Positions 7,901 through 16,350 are shown, counted from the first letter of the stretch. The stretch is 64,000 nt of DNA from Microterricola viridarii (GCF_001542775.1 NZ_CP014145.1:992001-1056000); one strand, 5' to 3'. The notes: a model not told the origin generated them from the sequence alone. A program made the numbers and translations.

Positions 7901-9493
7901 CTACGCCGCGCGCACCGCAACAGCTGCAGGGGCGGCCGCGGAGTCGCCGAACACGAGGTAGCGGTTGGCGATCTTGTCGCTGAAGAAGCGGTCGTGGCTG
8001 ACCGTGACGATGGCGCCGGGGAAGTGCACGAGTGCGCGCTCCATCACCTGGGTGCTCGACATGTCGAGGTGGTTCGTCGGCTCATCCAGCAGCAGCACGG
8101 AGGCGCCAGAGAGCAGGCACTGTGCCATCGCGACGCGGGCCCGCTGGCCACCGGAGAGCGCGCCGATCTTCTGCTTGAGGTCGGCCTCGGAGAACTGGAA
8201 CATGGCCAGGAAGCGGTTGACCGACTTGCGGGTCGCGGCAAAGGCGAGGCTGCCGGGCAGCGCGTTCACCGCGTGGCTGACGGTGTCCTCCGGGTCGAGT
8301 TCGTCGAGCATCTGGTTGTAGGAGACGAAGCTGACGCCGCCCGCCCAGTTCACCCTTCCGGCATCCGGCTTCTCCTCACCGGTGAGCACCTTGAGCAGGG
8401 TTGACTTGCCGCTGCCGTTGGCGCCGAGCACGACGAAGCGGTTGCCGCGGCGGATCTCGAAGCTGAGGTCGTCGAACAGGGTTCGCTCGCCGTAGGACTT
8501 GCCGATGCCCTCGACCCGGCAGAGCACGTCTTTCACGTGCAGGGAACGGTAGATCTCGGTGATGATCTCGTCGACGGGGCGCGGGGCGCGCGATTTCTTG
8601 ACGGATGCCAGTTGCCTACCGAGTGCTTTGCTGTTGGCCTTGGCGGCCTCGCGGCGGTCGGCGATGCCCTCTGACTCGAAGGCGAGCAGCTCGGACTCGT
8701 GCTGGAACTGGGAGGCCAGGTTCTTCAACCGGAACTGCTTCTGCACGACGTACTCGCCGAAGTTGCCCGGGTACTCGTGCAGGTGGAAGTTCTCCAGCTC
8801 GACGATGCGGGTGACCACCGAGTCCAGGAACTTGCGGTCGTGCGAGACGATGATCGCGGCACCGCGGAAGTCGCGGAACCAGGATTCCAGCCATTCCACG
8901 CCGGCCACGTCGAGGTAGTTGGTCGGCTCGTCGAGCAGCAGCACGTCCGGGCGCTCCAGCAGGATCTTCGCCAGGGCGGCGCGGTTGCGCCAGCCGCCGG
9001 AGAGCTGGTCGATCGGGCTCGTGCGGTGCGCCTCGTTGAAGCCGAGGGTGGTGAGCGCGGTGTCGATGTGGCGCTTGTAGTCCCAGCCGTCAACGTGGTC
9101 CATCTGCTCGAACAGTTCGGCTTGGCGGTGGATCAATCGATCCAGCTCGTCGGCGTCGGGCCCGGCGGCGATCGCGCCGTCGATCTCGGCCAGCTCGGCT
9201 TCGATCTCGGTGACGTGCGCGAACAACTCGTCGAGCACCTCAAGGATGGTGGACGCGCCGTCGAGCTCGGAGAACTGCGAGAAGTAGCCGATCTTGACGC
9301 CCTGTTCGAGCGTGACGGTGCCGACATCCGGGCTCACCTGCTCGAGGACCAGCTTGAGGATGGTGGACTTACCAGAGCCGTTCTTGCCGATCAGGCCGAT
9401 CCGCTCGCCCGTCTCCAGCCGGAGGAACGCCTCGCGCAGGATCTGGGTGTTCTCGAAACGGACAGCGACATCGTGCAGCCTGATCAGGCTCAT
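7901..9493 (-). CDS. ABC-F family ATPase (duplicated ABC domain)
   Basis: 530 aa soluble protein with two ABC cassettes and no membrane segments. Walker A sites are GKNGSGKST and GANGSGKST; signatures are LSGGWRNR and LSGGQRAR; Walker B sites are LLLDEPTNYLD and LLLDEPTNHLD. The charged linker around residues 240-290 is the ABC-F P-site tRNA interaction region. ABC-F proteins act on ribosomes (translation factors or antibiotic-resistance proteins); which one this is cannot be told from sequence. It is distinct from the EttA gene at 42.7 kb. The C-terminal Ala-rich tail abuts the repeat cluster. Confidence 0.9.
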   Translation of the reverse strand: MSLIRLHDVAVRFENTQILREAFLRLETGERIGLIGKNGSGKSTILKLVLEQVSPDVGTVTLEQGVKIGYFSQFSELDGASTILEVLDELFAHVTEIEAELAEIDGAIAAGPDADELDRLIHRQAELFEQMDHVDGWDYKRHIDTALTTLGFNEAHRTSPIDQLSGGWRNRAALAKILLERPDVLLLDEPTNYLDVAGVEWLESWFRDFRGAAIIVSHDRKFLDSVVTRIVELENFHLHEYPGNFGEYVVQKQFRLKNLASQFQHESELLAFESEGIADRREAAKANSKALGRQLASVKKSRAPRPVDEIITEIYRSLHVKDVLCRVEGIGKSYGERTLFDDLSFEIRRGNRFVVLGANGSGKSTLLKVLTGEEKPDAGRVNWAGGVSFVSYNQMLDELDPEDTVSHAVNALPGSLAFAATRKSVNRFLAMFQFSEADLKQKIGALSGGQRARVAMAQCLLSGASVLLLDEPTNHLDMSSTQVMERALVHFPGAIVTVSHDRFFSDKIANRYLVFGDSAAAPAAVAVRAA

Positions 9494-9555
9494 GCGGGGG
9501 CTCCAGCAGTCGGGGCGCGCGGCCAGAGGCCCGCGGGAAAAGGTCGTCTTCGACT

Positions 9556-10505
9556 CTAGACGTGTACGCCTGAACGCTGCGCCAATCGGCTGCGTTCAGC
9601 GAGGACGTCCGCTGCGGCGCTTTCGATGACGGAGGCGAGGCGACGGATGCCGGGCTCCGCGAACGAGGGGGCACGAGCGGCGAGTGCGATGGTGCGTTCA
9701 ATGGCGGTAGCCGGTCTCAGCAGTTCAACCCCCTCCGGCACGTGGTCAACCGTCAGGTCGGGCACGAGTGCGACTCCCATACCTGCGGCCACCAGCTCGA
9801 GTTGCACGCCGAAGTCCAGCGACTCGGCGACGACCCGCGGTCGGAAGCCGGCGAGCCCGCAGGCACGCTCGACCATGTCGTAGCAGGCGTACCCGGCGGC
9901 CGGTACGATCCACGGCTGTTCCGCGTAGTCCTGCAGCCGGTTCAACGGCGCGGCAGTCTCCGGATGCCGCGGCCGGCGCACTGCCAGCCAGACGGGTTCG
10001 CGCCCGATGGTGTGCGTCGCGATCCCGCGGGGGAGTTCGCGGGGCAGGTTCGAGTAGGAGTGGATGACGGCAAGGTCAACAGTCCCGGTGCTCAGCCCGG
10101 CGAGCGCCTCATCCGGCTCGTCCGTGCGGATGCGGAGGTCCAGGGTCGCGTCACCGTCGGCGATGAGCTGTCGGCAGGCGTCAGCGAGGAAGGTGCGGGC
10201 GACCGAGGGGAACGCACTCACGGTGTAGCGGCCGACGGTGCCGCTGCGCAGGGCATCCAGCTCGAGCTCGGCGAGCGTGATCCGGTCGAGGATGTCGTGC
10301 CCGTGCGCTGCGAGGGCGCGGCCGGCGGCGGTCAGCGCGACCCGGCGGCCCTGCCGTTCGGTCAGCTGCATGCCGAGTTCACGCTCGAGTGCGCTCAACT
10401 GCATCGACACGCCGGGGCGGTGAGGCTCAGCTCCTCGGCAACGGCCGTGATCGTGCCCAGCCGTTCAAGCGCGGCGAGCATCCGGAGCTTGCGGACATCG
10501 ATCAC
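9556..10505 (-). CDS. LysR-family transcriptional regulator, one apparent frameshift
   Basis: 316 aa after correction. From the GTG at 10505 the start reads VIDVRKLRMLAALERLGTITAVAEEL, the LysR winged helix, but the frame breaks at LTAP. Adding one C to the C4 run (plus-strand G4 at 10414-10417) gives SLTAPGVSMQLSALERELG, a normal recognition helix, continuous with the effector-binding domain. It is transcribed divergently from the EamA exporter gene and probably controls it. An inverted repeat CATTGC-TGAT-GCAATG at 10538-10553 is a candidate site. The ligand is unknown. Confidence 0.8.
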
Positions 10506-10537
10506 GGTGGTGCCTTTCCGGAGCAGGCTTTCATAAG

Positions 10538-10553
10538 CATTGCTGATGCAATG
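10538..10553. promoter_or_regulatory. candidate LysR operator (inverted repeat)
   Basis: Perfect 6+6 inverted repeat CATTGC-TGAT-GCAATG in the 99-base space between the divergent LysR and EamA starts. LysR proteins typically bind such dyads in the shared promoter. No direct evidence of binding. Confidence 0.45.
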
Positions 10554-10604
10554 TGTCAGAACAAATCAATTGTGCTGCACTGTTCAGTTTGCCAGCATGG
10601 CCTT

Positions 10605-11618
10605 GTGACGGTCAACCTCCTGAAGTTCAACCGCCCGCTCGCTGCGGGCCTCGTCGTCGTCCTGCTCTGGTCGAGCGCGTTCCCCGCCATCCGGGTGGCG
10701 GCACCCGGCCTGGGCGTCGTCGGCTTGTCGTTCGCCAGGCTGCTGATCGCCACGCTCGCTCTGCTGCTGGTCGCCGTGCTCGCGAAGGCCCGCCTGCCGC
10801 GCGCCCGCGACCTCGGCTGGATCACGGCCTGCGGATTCTTCGGGATGGCCGCGTACCAGCTACTGCTCAACTGGGGCGAGCTGCACGTGCCGGCCGGCAC
10901 GGCGAGCATCATCGTCGCGGCGGCGCCCCTCGTCTCGGTGGGGGTGGCCAGAGTGCTGTTCGCCGAGAGGATCTCGCCCGCGACAATCCTTGGCAGTGCG
11001 ATCGCGCTGGGCGGGGTCGCCTTCGTCTGCCTGGCCCGGGCGGGCGTCTCACTGTCGGCATCCGTGTGGATCGTCGTGGCGGCCATGGTGGTGCAGGGCA
11101 TCTACCACCCGCTGCAGCGGCCGCTGTTGCAGCGCTACACGAGCCTCGAGGTCGCCTGCTACGCCATGGTCGCCGGCACCGTCATGACGTTGCCGCTCGT
11201 GCCGTTCGATCTGGGCACCATGCTCGGGGCGGGTGCCGGGCCCTGGCTGGCCGCGGCCTACCTCGGGTTGTTGCCCTCTGCGCTCGGCTTCGTGTTGTGG
11301 GCGTACGCGGTCGCGCGGATGCCGGTGGCCATCTCGACGTCGCTGCTCTACCTCGTGCCGCCGGTCGCCGTGCTGATCTCCTGGCTGTGGCTCGGCGAGC
11401 TGCCGGTGCCCGCCGAACTGCTCGGCGGTGTCGTCGTCATCCTGGGCGTGCTGATCATCGCGCGGGCCCGGAAACGGGCACCTGAGCGGCCCCCACGCGA
11501 ACTCCGGACCCGAGCCCCGGCGTCACGGGCACGCCCGGCGGCCGCGGCTACCGGGTGGACACGGTGTAGTCGCCGTCGGCGCAGCCGGTCACGCTCCACC
11601 CGCCCGGCACCGAGGTGA
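10605..11618 (+). CDS. EamA/DMT-family transporter
   Basis: 337 aa as read from the GTG at 10605, with ten hydrophobic helices and two EamA repeats (e.g. LLWSSAFPAIRVAAPGLGVVGLSFARLLIA in the first). It is a drug/metabolite exporter of unknown substrate, paired with the divergent LysR gene. The last 45 residues are Arg/Pro/Ala-rich and run antisense into the GH5 gene. An alternative frame would stop at 11485, giving 293 aa, the usual family length, so a one-base under-call near 11,460-11,480 is possible but unproven. Confidence 0.85.
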   Translation: MTVNLLKFNRPLAAGLVVVLLWSSAFPAIRVAAPGLGVVGLSFARLLIATLALLLVAVLAKARLPRARDLGWITACGFFGMAAYQLLLNWGELHVPAGTASIIVAAAPLVSVGVARVLFAERISPATILGSAIALGGVAFVCLARAGVSLSASVWIVVAAMVVQGIYHPLQRPLLQRYTSLEVACYAMVAGTVMTLPLVPFDLGTMLGAGAGPWLAAAYLGLLPSALGFVLWAYAVARMPVAISTSLLYLVPPVAVLISWLWLGELPVPAELLGGVVVILGVLIIARARKRAPERPPRELRTRAPASRARPAAAATGWTRCSRRRRSRSRSTRPAPR

Positions 11619-13869
11619 TCTCGAGCTCGGTCACGCCCGTGACATCGACCGCGGGTTTCGCAGAGCCGGGCACCCACAGCCGGAGTCCGCAGCTGCGCTC
11701 CGTGGTGTTGCCGGACAGCTGCAGGCGCGCCCCGTCAGCCTCGAGCGCGGTGAGCACGCCGGGTGCCGCCTGCGGGTAGGCGCGGCTCAGGATGTCGAGG
11801 AGCTCCGTCTTCGGCGGCAGCTCGCCGCTTCCGTCGCAGTTCTGCATCATGAGCGCGTTGCCGACGGGCTGGATTCCGTTCTGTGGGTCGCCGCAGGCCT
11901 GCTTCCACACCCAGTAGGCGCTGCCGAGCATGTGGGCGTCCTCGGCATCCGCGTAGCGCACCAGACGGGCGAGAACGTCGTCGTCCTCGCCCCAATAGCC
12001 GTACTCACCCGACCAGAGCGGGGCGCCGAGGTCGGCGGCCACGCGCTGGCCCAGCGTGAACTGGCGCTCCAGGCTGACGATCGCGGGGATGCCGAGGCTG
12101 CGGTCCATCGTGATCGACTCGGCGTACAGGTGCGGCGAGAAGACGATGTTGCGGTCGTCGGTGAAGCCGGGCGTCGGCCCCGTGTCGAAGCCGAGCCCCG
12201 ACCAGAAGATGCTGGGTTCGACGAACATGATCTGCTCGGCGCCCGCTGCGCGGATCCGATCGATCGCCTGGCCGTAAAACGAGGCGAGCTGGTGTGAGGT
12301 CGTCACCGGCGCGGTCTCACCGAAGCCGGGCTCGTTGAGCAGGTCGAAGCCGGCGACCATCGGCTCGTCGGCGAAGGTGGCGGCGAGCTTGCCCCACGTC
12401 TCGGCGAGGGCGGTCTGCACCCCGTTGGTGTCGAAGTAGAAGTTCTGGAACGCGCGGTTGCCGGCGGGGGAGATGTCGCGGCCGGTGAACTGGCAGCGCG
12501 GCGCGCCGTCGGTGATCGTCGCCCACTCCGGTGCCCCGTCGTAGCCCCACATCGTCTCGGTGCCCGGTCGGCACGTGGTGCCCTCCTCGGTCGGTCCGTT
12601 CCACCAGCCGTCCTGGTGCATGTCGATCACCGTGTAGATGCCGTACTTCTTCGCCCACCCGACGGCATCGCCGATCTGGGCCAGGTAGGCGGGGTCGAGG
12701 GTGCCGCGCTCCGGCTCGAGCGCCGACCACGAGATGTTCAGCCGTGCGACGTTGAAGCCATAACCCGCCATCCCGGCGAAGTCGGCCTCGGAGAGCGGTG
12801 TGGTCGCCGGCACGTCGGGTCGCGGCTGGTAGAAATCGACGAGGTTGTTCACATTCACCCCGCGCAGCAGTACCTGGTTGCCGTTGCCGTCTGTGATGAC
12901 GGATGCCGAGGCACGCAGCATTCCCGCAGGCGGTGCCGCCTCGGCGGAGGCCGAGTTGCCGCCCGGCAGAACCAGTGTTGCGACCAGTGCGAACGCCGCG
13001 ACGGCGGCGACGGCCACCTGCGGCGCCCGGGCGGCGCGGCCCTCGGCCACCCGGTCGGTGACGACGGCGCCGATACCGACGATCCAGCCGACGCAGGCGC
13101 CGAAGGCGAGGCCGTCGGCGACCGCGATGTAGGCGACCATCAACGGCCACATGTCACCGCTCAGGCCGCCGTCGACGGCGAATCCAATGACGGCCTGCAC
13201 CAGGCCGACCAGGCCGCCAGCCAGCAGAGCGGCGAGCCAGCCGCCCAGCACGCCGGGCACGCGCGAGCGCATCCAGCGCAGGCTGAGCGCCGTCGCCCCG
13301 GCGATGAGCGCCAGTGCGATGACCACGGAGAGCAGGCCGCGGTCCGGCCGCGCGGCGGGGATGCCGGGCGCATACGCCGCACCCGTCCACCACAGTCCGG
13401 CCAGCAGCGGGGCGAGCCCGGCGAACAGCACAGCGGGCGGCCACACCGGGCCGGGCTCGAGGCGTCGGCGCGAGACCGGTCCGCCGAGCCACCGGGTGAG
13501 TGCGGCAACGATGAGCGCCGCCGGGATAGCCTTGCCCGCCACGAAACTGGCCGCAGAGCCGGCTGCGGCGAGGTCCCAGGTCATGACGAAGGCGGTTGCG
13601 GACTGCGCCAGCAGCACGGCGAGCACGATGCCGGCCGTGAGGGTCCAGAACCACTCACCCGCCCGCGCCGAGACCCACCAGAGTGCCACGAGCAGCACCG
13701 GCAGGAACACCAGATACGGCGCGAACGACCACAGGCCTGCATCGAACGACGGGATCGCGCCCGACCAGCCGACGAGGGCGAGCAACCCGGTCGGGTCGGC
13801 AACCGCCTGGATCAGAACCAGCGTCAGCATGGTCGAGAGTGCAACTACCGGGCGTCGAACGGACTTCAT
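11548..13869 (-). CDS. membrane-anchored GH5-family glycoside hydrolase
   Basis: 773 aa from the ATG at 13869. The first about 300 residues are a polytopic membrane domain (about eight helices). After it, an extracytoplasmic GH5 catalytic domain begins at VITDGNGNQVLLRGVNVNN. Catalytic pattern: DMHQDGWW, FDLLNEPGFG (acid/base Glu after Asn) and LWSGEYGYWGE (nucleophile Glu). The DMHQD motif resembles endoglycoceramidase-type GH5 enzymes. A small beta domain follows at the C-terminus. Substrate unknown; a surface glycan or glycolipid is plausible. The start could also be the TTG at 13887. Confidence 0.85.
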   Translation of the reverse strand: MKSVRRPVVALSTMLTLVLIQAVADPTGLLALVGWSGAIPSFDAGLWSFAPYLVFLPVLLVALWWVSARAGEWFWTLTAGIVLAVLLAQSATAFVMTWDLAAAGSAASFVAGKAIPAALIVAALTRWLGGPVSRRRLEPGPVWPPAVLFAGLAPLLAGLWWTGAAYAPGIPAARPDRGLLSVVIALALIAGATALSLRWMRSRVPGVLGGWLAALLAGGLVGLVQAVIGFAVDGGLSGDMWPLMVAYIAVADGLAFGACVGWIVGIGAVVTDRVAEGRAARAPQVAVAAVAAFALVATLVLPGGNSASAEAAPPAGMLRASASVITDGNGNQVLLRGVNVNNLVDFYQPRPDVPATTPLSEADFAGMAGYGFNVARLNISWSALEPERGTLDPAYLAQIGDAVGWAKKYGIYTVIDMHQDGWWNGPTEEGTTCRPGTETMWGYDGAPEWATITDGAPRCQFTGRDISPAGNRAFQNFYFDTNGVQTALAETWGKLAATFADEPMVAGFDLLNEPGFGETAPVTTSHQLASFYGQAIDRIRAAGAEQIMFVEPSIFWSGLGFDTGPTPGFTDDRNIVFSPHLYAESITMDRSLGIPAIVSLERQFTLGQRVAADLGAPLWSGEYGYWGEDDDVLARLVRYADAEDAHMLGSAYWVWKQACGDPQNGIQPVGNALMMQNCDGSGELPPKTELLDILSRAYPQAAPGVLTALEADGARLQLSGNTTERSCGLRLWVPGSAKPAVDVTGVTELEITSVPGGWSVTGCADGDYTVSTR

Positions 13870-13998
13870 GGCACTCCATCGTGACAAGGCTCTGGTGGCG
13901 GAACAGCGTGTCCAGCATCCGGCACCGGGTCGGGCGTGTCAAACCCGAGCGGCGCTCGGATTAGCGGAGTGGGCACCCTTCCGTTCTGCGTGCGCCGG

Positions 13999-14556
13999 TT
14001 AGACCCCGTACTCGGCGCGCACCGTCTCGCGCAGCTGCGCGCTGCACGCGGCCACGGTGGCACGCCAATCCGTGATGGCGCCGTCCTGGGCGCGGTCAGA
14101 CACCGACTTCAACACACGGATCGGCACGCCGAACTGTGCGGCGACCCAGATGTAGGCGTAGGTCTCCATGTCGACCAGCCCCGCGCCGAGCGGGAGGATG
14201 ACGCGCACGGCCTCCTCATCGTCGACGAAGTGGTCGCCGGTCGCGATCGTTATGCCCTCGCGGCCGGTCTCGACCCTCGTCGGCAGCGAGACGTGCTGCC
14301 CGACGATGCCATCGACATCGGTGACGTCGTGCTGGATCGCGGCATCCACGTCGTAGACGGATGCCGAGAGAAGCGGGTTGATGGCGCCAGCGGTGCCGAC
14401 CACGAGAATCTCGTCGTAGTCACCGGCGTCCAGTGCTCGGGTGAGCGCGAACGTCGCCTGAAGCTTGCCCGGCCCCGTCACCAGCCGGTCGAAGCCGGGG
14501 AGCTCGGCGGGGAATGCGGACAGTTCGGCCTCAAGGGCGGCAACAAGAAGTTTCAC
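13999..14556 (-). CDS. MTA/SAH nucleosidase-like nucleoside phosphorylase
   Basis: 185 aa from the GTG at 14556. It shows the PNP/MTAN fold pattern: VVGTAGAINP, GDHFVDDEEA, LVDMETYAYIWVAAQFGVP (substrate-binding Met-Glu) and KSVSDRA (catalytic Asp). Expected reaction: hydrolysis of the N-glycosidic bond of methylthioadenosine or S-adenosylhomocysteine in the methionine-salvage and SAM-recycling pathways. It is shorter than classical MTAN (about 230 aa), as often seen in actinobacteria. It lies immediately left of the tRNA-Arg 3' fragments. Confidence 0.82.
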   Translation of the reverse strand: MKLLVAALEAELSAFPAELPGFDRLVTGPGKLQATFALTRALDAGDYDEILVVGTAGAINPLLSASVYDVDAAIQHDVTDVDGIVGQHVSLPTRVETGREGITIATGDHFVDDEEAVRVILPLGAGLVDMETYAYIWVAAQFGVPIRVLKSVSDRAQDGAITDWRATVAACSAQLRETVRAEYGV

Positions 14557-14751
14557 GCCTCCATTGTCCCTGACCGCAGCAAATGGCCCAGTGCCCCCGG
14601 CAGGATTCGAACCTGCGACCAAGAGATGAGAAGCACCGCGAGTAGGCGGTGGGAGGGGTGCCCGGCGCTATTTCGAACGAGGGGTGCCCCCGGCAGGATT
14701 CGAACCTGCGACCAAGAGATGAGAAGCACCGCGAGTAGGCGGTGGGAGGGG

Positions 14752-14789
14752 TGCCCCCGGCAGGATTCGAACCTGCGACCAAGAGATTA
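14752..14789 (-). tRNA. 3' half of host tRNA-Arg(UCU), severed by the prophage
   Basis: Acceptor 3' strand CGGGGGC plus discriminator A, T-arm and variable loop are present, but the 5' half is absent from the adjoining prophage DNA. It joins to the 5' half at 32015-32064 through the shared 15-base core. The rebuilt molecule has a fully paired acceptor stem (GCCTCCG with CGGGGGC, one T-G wobble), a D-arm, anticodon TCT and a T-arm. Confidence 0.8.
14775..14789. other. attL core (15 bp)
   Basis: GCGACCAAGAGATTA, identical to 32015-32029. Left of it is host tRNA 3' sequence; right of it is prophage DNA (CATGGCCGCAG...). The core corresponds to the anticodon-loop 3' side, the anticodon 3' stem, the variable loop and the first bases of the T-stem of tRNA-Arg(UCU). 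The two cores are 17,240 bp apart, which is the predicted circular phage genome size. Confidence 0.88.
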
Positions 14790-14853
14790 CATGGCCGCAG
14801 TTTCGCGCCCGGTGCGCGTGATGCGCCTGCAGAGCATCGGGGCGGCTGCCTAG
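14788..14853 (+). other. severed 3' end of the viral-form repressor frame
   Basis: In the circular phage genome this 63-base frame plus the TAG at 14851-14853 is fused directly to the repressor at codon 92 (GAT of the core). It adds 21 residues beginning YMAAVSRPV and ending SIGAAA. In the prophage it is separated from the repressor by 17 kb and has no start of its own. The Ala-Ala-Ala end resembles an ssrA-type ClpXP degron. The G4 run at 14839-14842 is a risk: one extra G would change the last residues. Confidence 0.65.
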
Positions 14854-14971
14854 CACCCAATCGGCCCCGGCGGCGTTTTGTACGCTGAACCCGGGGGCAC
14901 TCTGCCGGTCGCGTCGTCTTGACGCGACCGGCTTTCTTTGTGTTTCTCGCAACTGACGTACCGAGGGAACC

Positions 14972-15826
14972 ATGATCGACGCTGACTACATCCGCTACTA
15001 CGCCCAATATCAAGCCGCGCAAGGCTGCTCTGCCGCGACGATCCGAGAGCGCGAGATACTCGTTCGAGCGCTGCTGGCACGCACTGAGCGCACCCTGGAC
15101 ACGATCACCCGGCACGACCTGATTGGCGATCTGGGCCGCCCCCTCGCGGCCAAGACCAAGCAGAATTACAAGTCGTTCTTTCACACCTTCTTCACGTGGA
15201 TGCAAGACGAGGGATTCCGGGCAGACAACCCCGGCGCGCGGCTGCCGCGCGTCCGGGTACCCAAGCAAGACCCCAACCCGCTGCGCACCGCCGACATCGA
15301 GCAACTGCTGCACTCCGGCATCTACGGAAAGACGCGGCTCTATGTGCTGCTCTACGCCTATCAGGGCTTCCGCTGCGTCGAGATAGCCGCCGTCGCGGGC
15401 GAAACAGTCGACTGGCGGCGCAAGCGGATTCTGTCCAAAGACGGCAAGGGCGGGCGCGAGGTCTGGCGGCCCATTCACCCGCTCGTCTGGGATGAGATCC
15501 AGAAGTACCCTCGGGCGGGCGTGTTCTTCCCCTCGCCCACGAACGCGGGGCACGTTGGGCGCAAGAACGTGTCTAACGTGCTGAGCAAGGCGCTCAAGCG
15601 CGCGGGCATCGTCGGCCACCGCCCGCACCAACTGCGCGTCTGGCAGGGCACGGCGCTGCTCGAGGGCGGCGTACCCACGACAACGGCGGCGGCCCTGCTC
15701 AGGCACAGTGACTTGCAGTCGATCGCGGCCTATCAGCTCGTTTCAGAGCGCCTGCTGGAGGAAGCGCAGAACGTGCTGCCGCTGGTCAAAGTGCCGACGA
15801 GTTCGGGGCGCAGGCGTGCGGCGTAG
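14972..15826 (+). CDS. phage integrase, tyrosine recombinase
   Basis: 284 aa. An N-terminal SAM-like core-binding domain (about 1-95) precedes the catalytic domain. Catalytic residues visible: Arg in YAYQGFRCVEIA, Lys in ILSKDGKGG, HxLR in HRPHQLRVWQGT, His in LLRHSDLQS and the nucleophile Tyr in IAAYQLVSE. It recombines attP with the tRNA-Arg attB. In the circular phage it lies directly downstream of the repressor on the same strand, 118 bases past the viral repressor stop, so integration removes it from the repressor promoter. The C-terminus ends GRRRAA; a terminal Ala-Ala can be a protease tag. Confidence 0.95.
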   Translation: MIDADYIRYYAQYQAAQGCSAATIREREILVRALLARTERTLDTITRHDLIGDLGRPLAAKTKQNYKSFFHTFFTWMQDEGFRADNPGARLPRVRVPKQDPNPLRTADIEQLLHSGIYGKTRLYVLLYAYQGFRCVEIAAVAGETVDWRRKRILSKDGKGGREVWRPIHPLVWDEIQKYPRAGVFFPSPTNAGHVGRKNVSNVLSKALKRAGIVGHRPHQLRVWQGTALLEGGVPTTTAAALLRHSDLQSIAAYQLVSERLLEEAQNVLPLVKVPTSSGRRRAA

Positions 15827-15841
15827 TAGCCTTGTGCGGTT

Positions 15842-15917
15842 GCCCCTGTAGCTCAATGGATAGAGCAACGGCCTTCTAATCCGTAGGTTGCCGGTTCGAG
15901 TCCGGCCGGGGGCACCA
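15842..15917 (+). tRNA. prophage-encoded tRNA-Arg (anticodon TCT)
   Basis: Complete cloverleaf: acceptor GCCCCTG/CGGGGGC (one T-G wobble), D-arm GCTC..GAGC, anticodon loop CTTCTAA (anticodon TCT, reads AGA), T-arm GCCGG-TTCGAGT-CCGGC, discriminator A and encoded CCA at 15915-15917. It sits 15 bases after the integrase stop. Its anticodon equals that of the host tRNA cut by integration, while the sequence differs along the molecule, so it is not a duplicated att site. Most likely it replaces the destroyed host tRNA. Confidence 0.95.
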
Positions 15918-15924
15918 AACCGAT

Positions 15925-16350
15925 ATGGTCGATTGCGTGAATAGATTCATGCTCTCCGCCGCCTCGGCCGTCCTGCTCGCCGCCTCGCTCGCCGGTTGCT
16001 CCGCATCCGGTGGTGACGGGCGCGAATGCCAGACGGTGCCCGCCGATCTGCTCGAGCGCATCGCGCTGGGCTCTAGCGGTGATGCCCTCACCCCCGTGGC
16101 TGGGGGTGCGGTCGCGTCGGCGTCTTTCGATGACGCGTACATCGTGGCCATGGAGTTCGAGGTGCCCGGAAACGACAACCAAGTCGGCGCGTGGGCGGTT
16201 GGCTCGCTCGAGGACGGCGCGACTACCGTTCTCGCTGTCGACGGCTTGGCGCAGCAGTTCACCCAATGGCCTAGCGAGATCAACGGCGAGAAACTTGACG
16301 TGAGAGAGGATGGCGTGACCGAGGCAAAGGCGTGCCTCGAGCAGGGCTAG
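15925..16350 (+). CDS. prophage lipoprotein, possible lysogenic-conversion factor
   Basis: 141 aa (ATG 15925; a GTG at 15937 is possible). The signal peptide FMLSAASAVLLAASLAGC ends in an LAGC lipobox. The mature part is short, acidic and rich in Ala/Gly/Asp, with one later Cys pair candidate (ECQTV and KACLEQG). It is one of only three plus-strand protein genes of the prophage (with integrase and repressor), the set expected to be on in a lysogen. That suggests a surface role such as superinfection exclusion; this is inference from position and lipidation only. It is followed by a strong hairpin. Confidence 0.75.
   Translation: MVDCVNRFMLSAASAVLLAASLAGCSASGGDGRECQTVPADLLERIALGSSGDALTPVAGGAVASASFDDAYIVAMEFEVPGNDNQVGAWAVGSLEDGATTVLAVDGLAQQFTQWPSEINGEKLDVREDGVTEAKACLEQG

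Larger units (their letters stand above)
14591..14789 (-). repeat. three tandem tRNA-Arg 3' halves (stacked att remnants)
   Basis: On the minus strand, the 3' part of tRNA-Arg (anticodon-arm 3' side, variable loop, T-arm GCAGG-TTCGAAT-CCTGC, acceptor CGGGGGC) occurs three times, at about 14591-14627, 14684-14720 and 14751-14789. Only the third carries the full prophage core ending in ..GATTA; the first two continue GAGAAGCACCGCG. Copies 1 and 2 are each followed on the plus strand by the same 30 bases; a 26-base insert separates them. I read them as leftovers of earlier integrations at the same tRNA. Confidence 0.75.

Noticed and set aside
7375..7983. 202-aa frame with STSSTSG repeats
   Set aside because: Its peptides are translations of the dispersed repeats and it runs into the antisense of the ABC-F gene.
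12616..13884. 422-aa plus-strand frame
   Set aside because: Antisense shadow of the GH5 glycosidase; His/Gln/Arg-rich translation without domains.
13936..14853. 305-aa plus-strand frame ending in the repressor tail sequence
   Set aside because: Middle part reads GRIRTCDQEM, the well-known false peptide from tRNA 3' ends; only its last 22 codons matter, as the viral repressor tail.
15842..15917. Prophage tRNA-Arg as the attachment-site tRNA itself
   Set aside because: It is complete, has different stems from the split tRNA, and lacks the 15-bp core.
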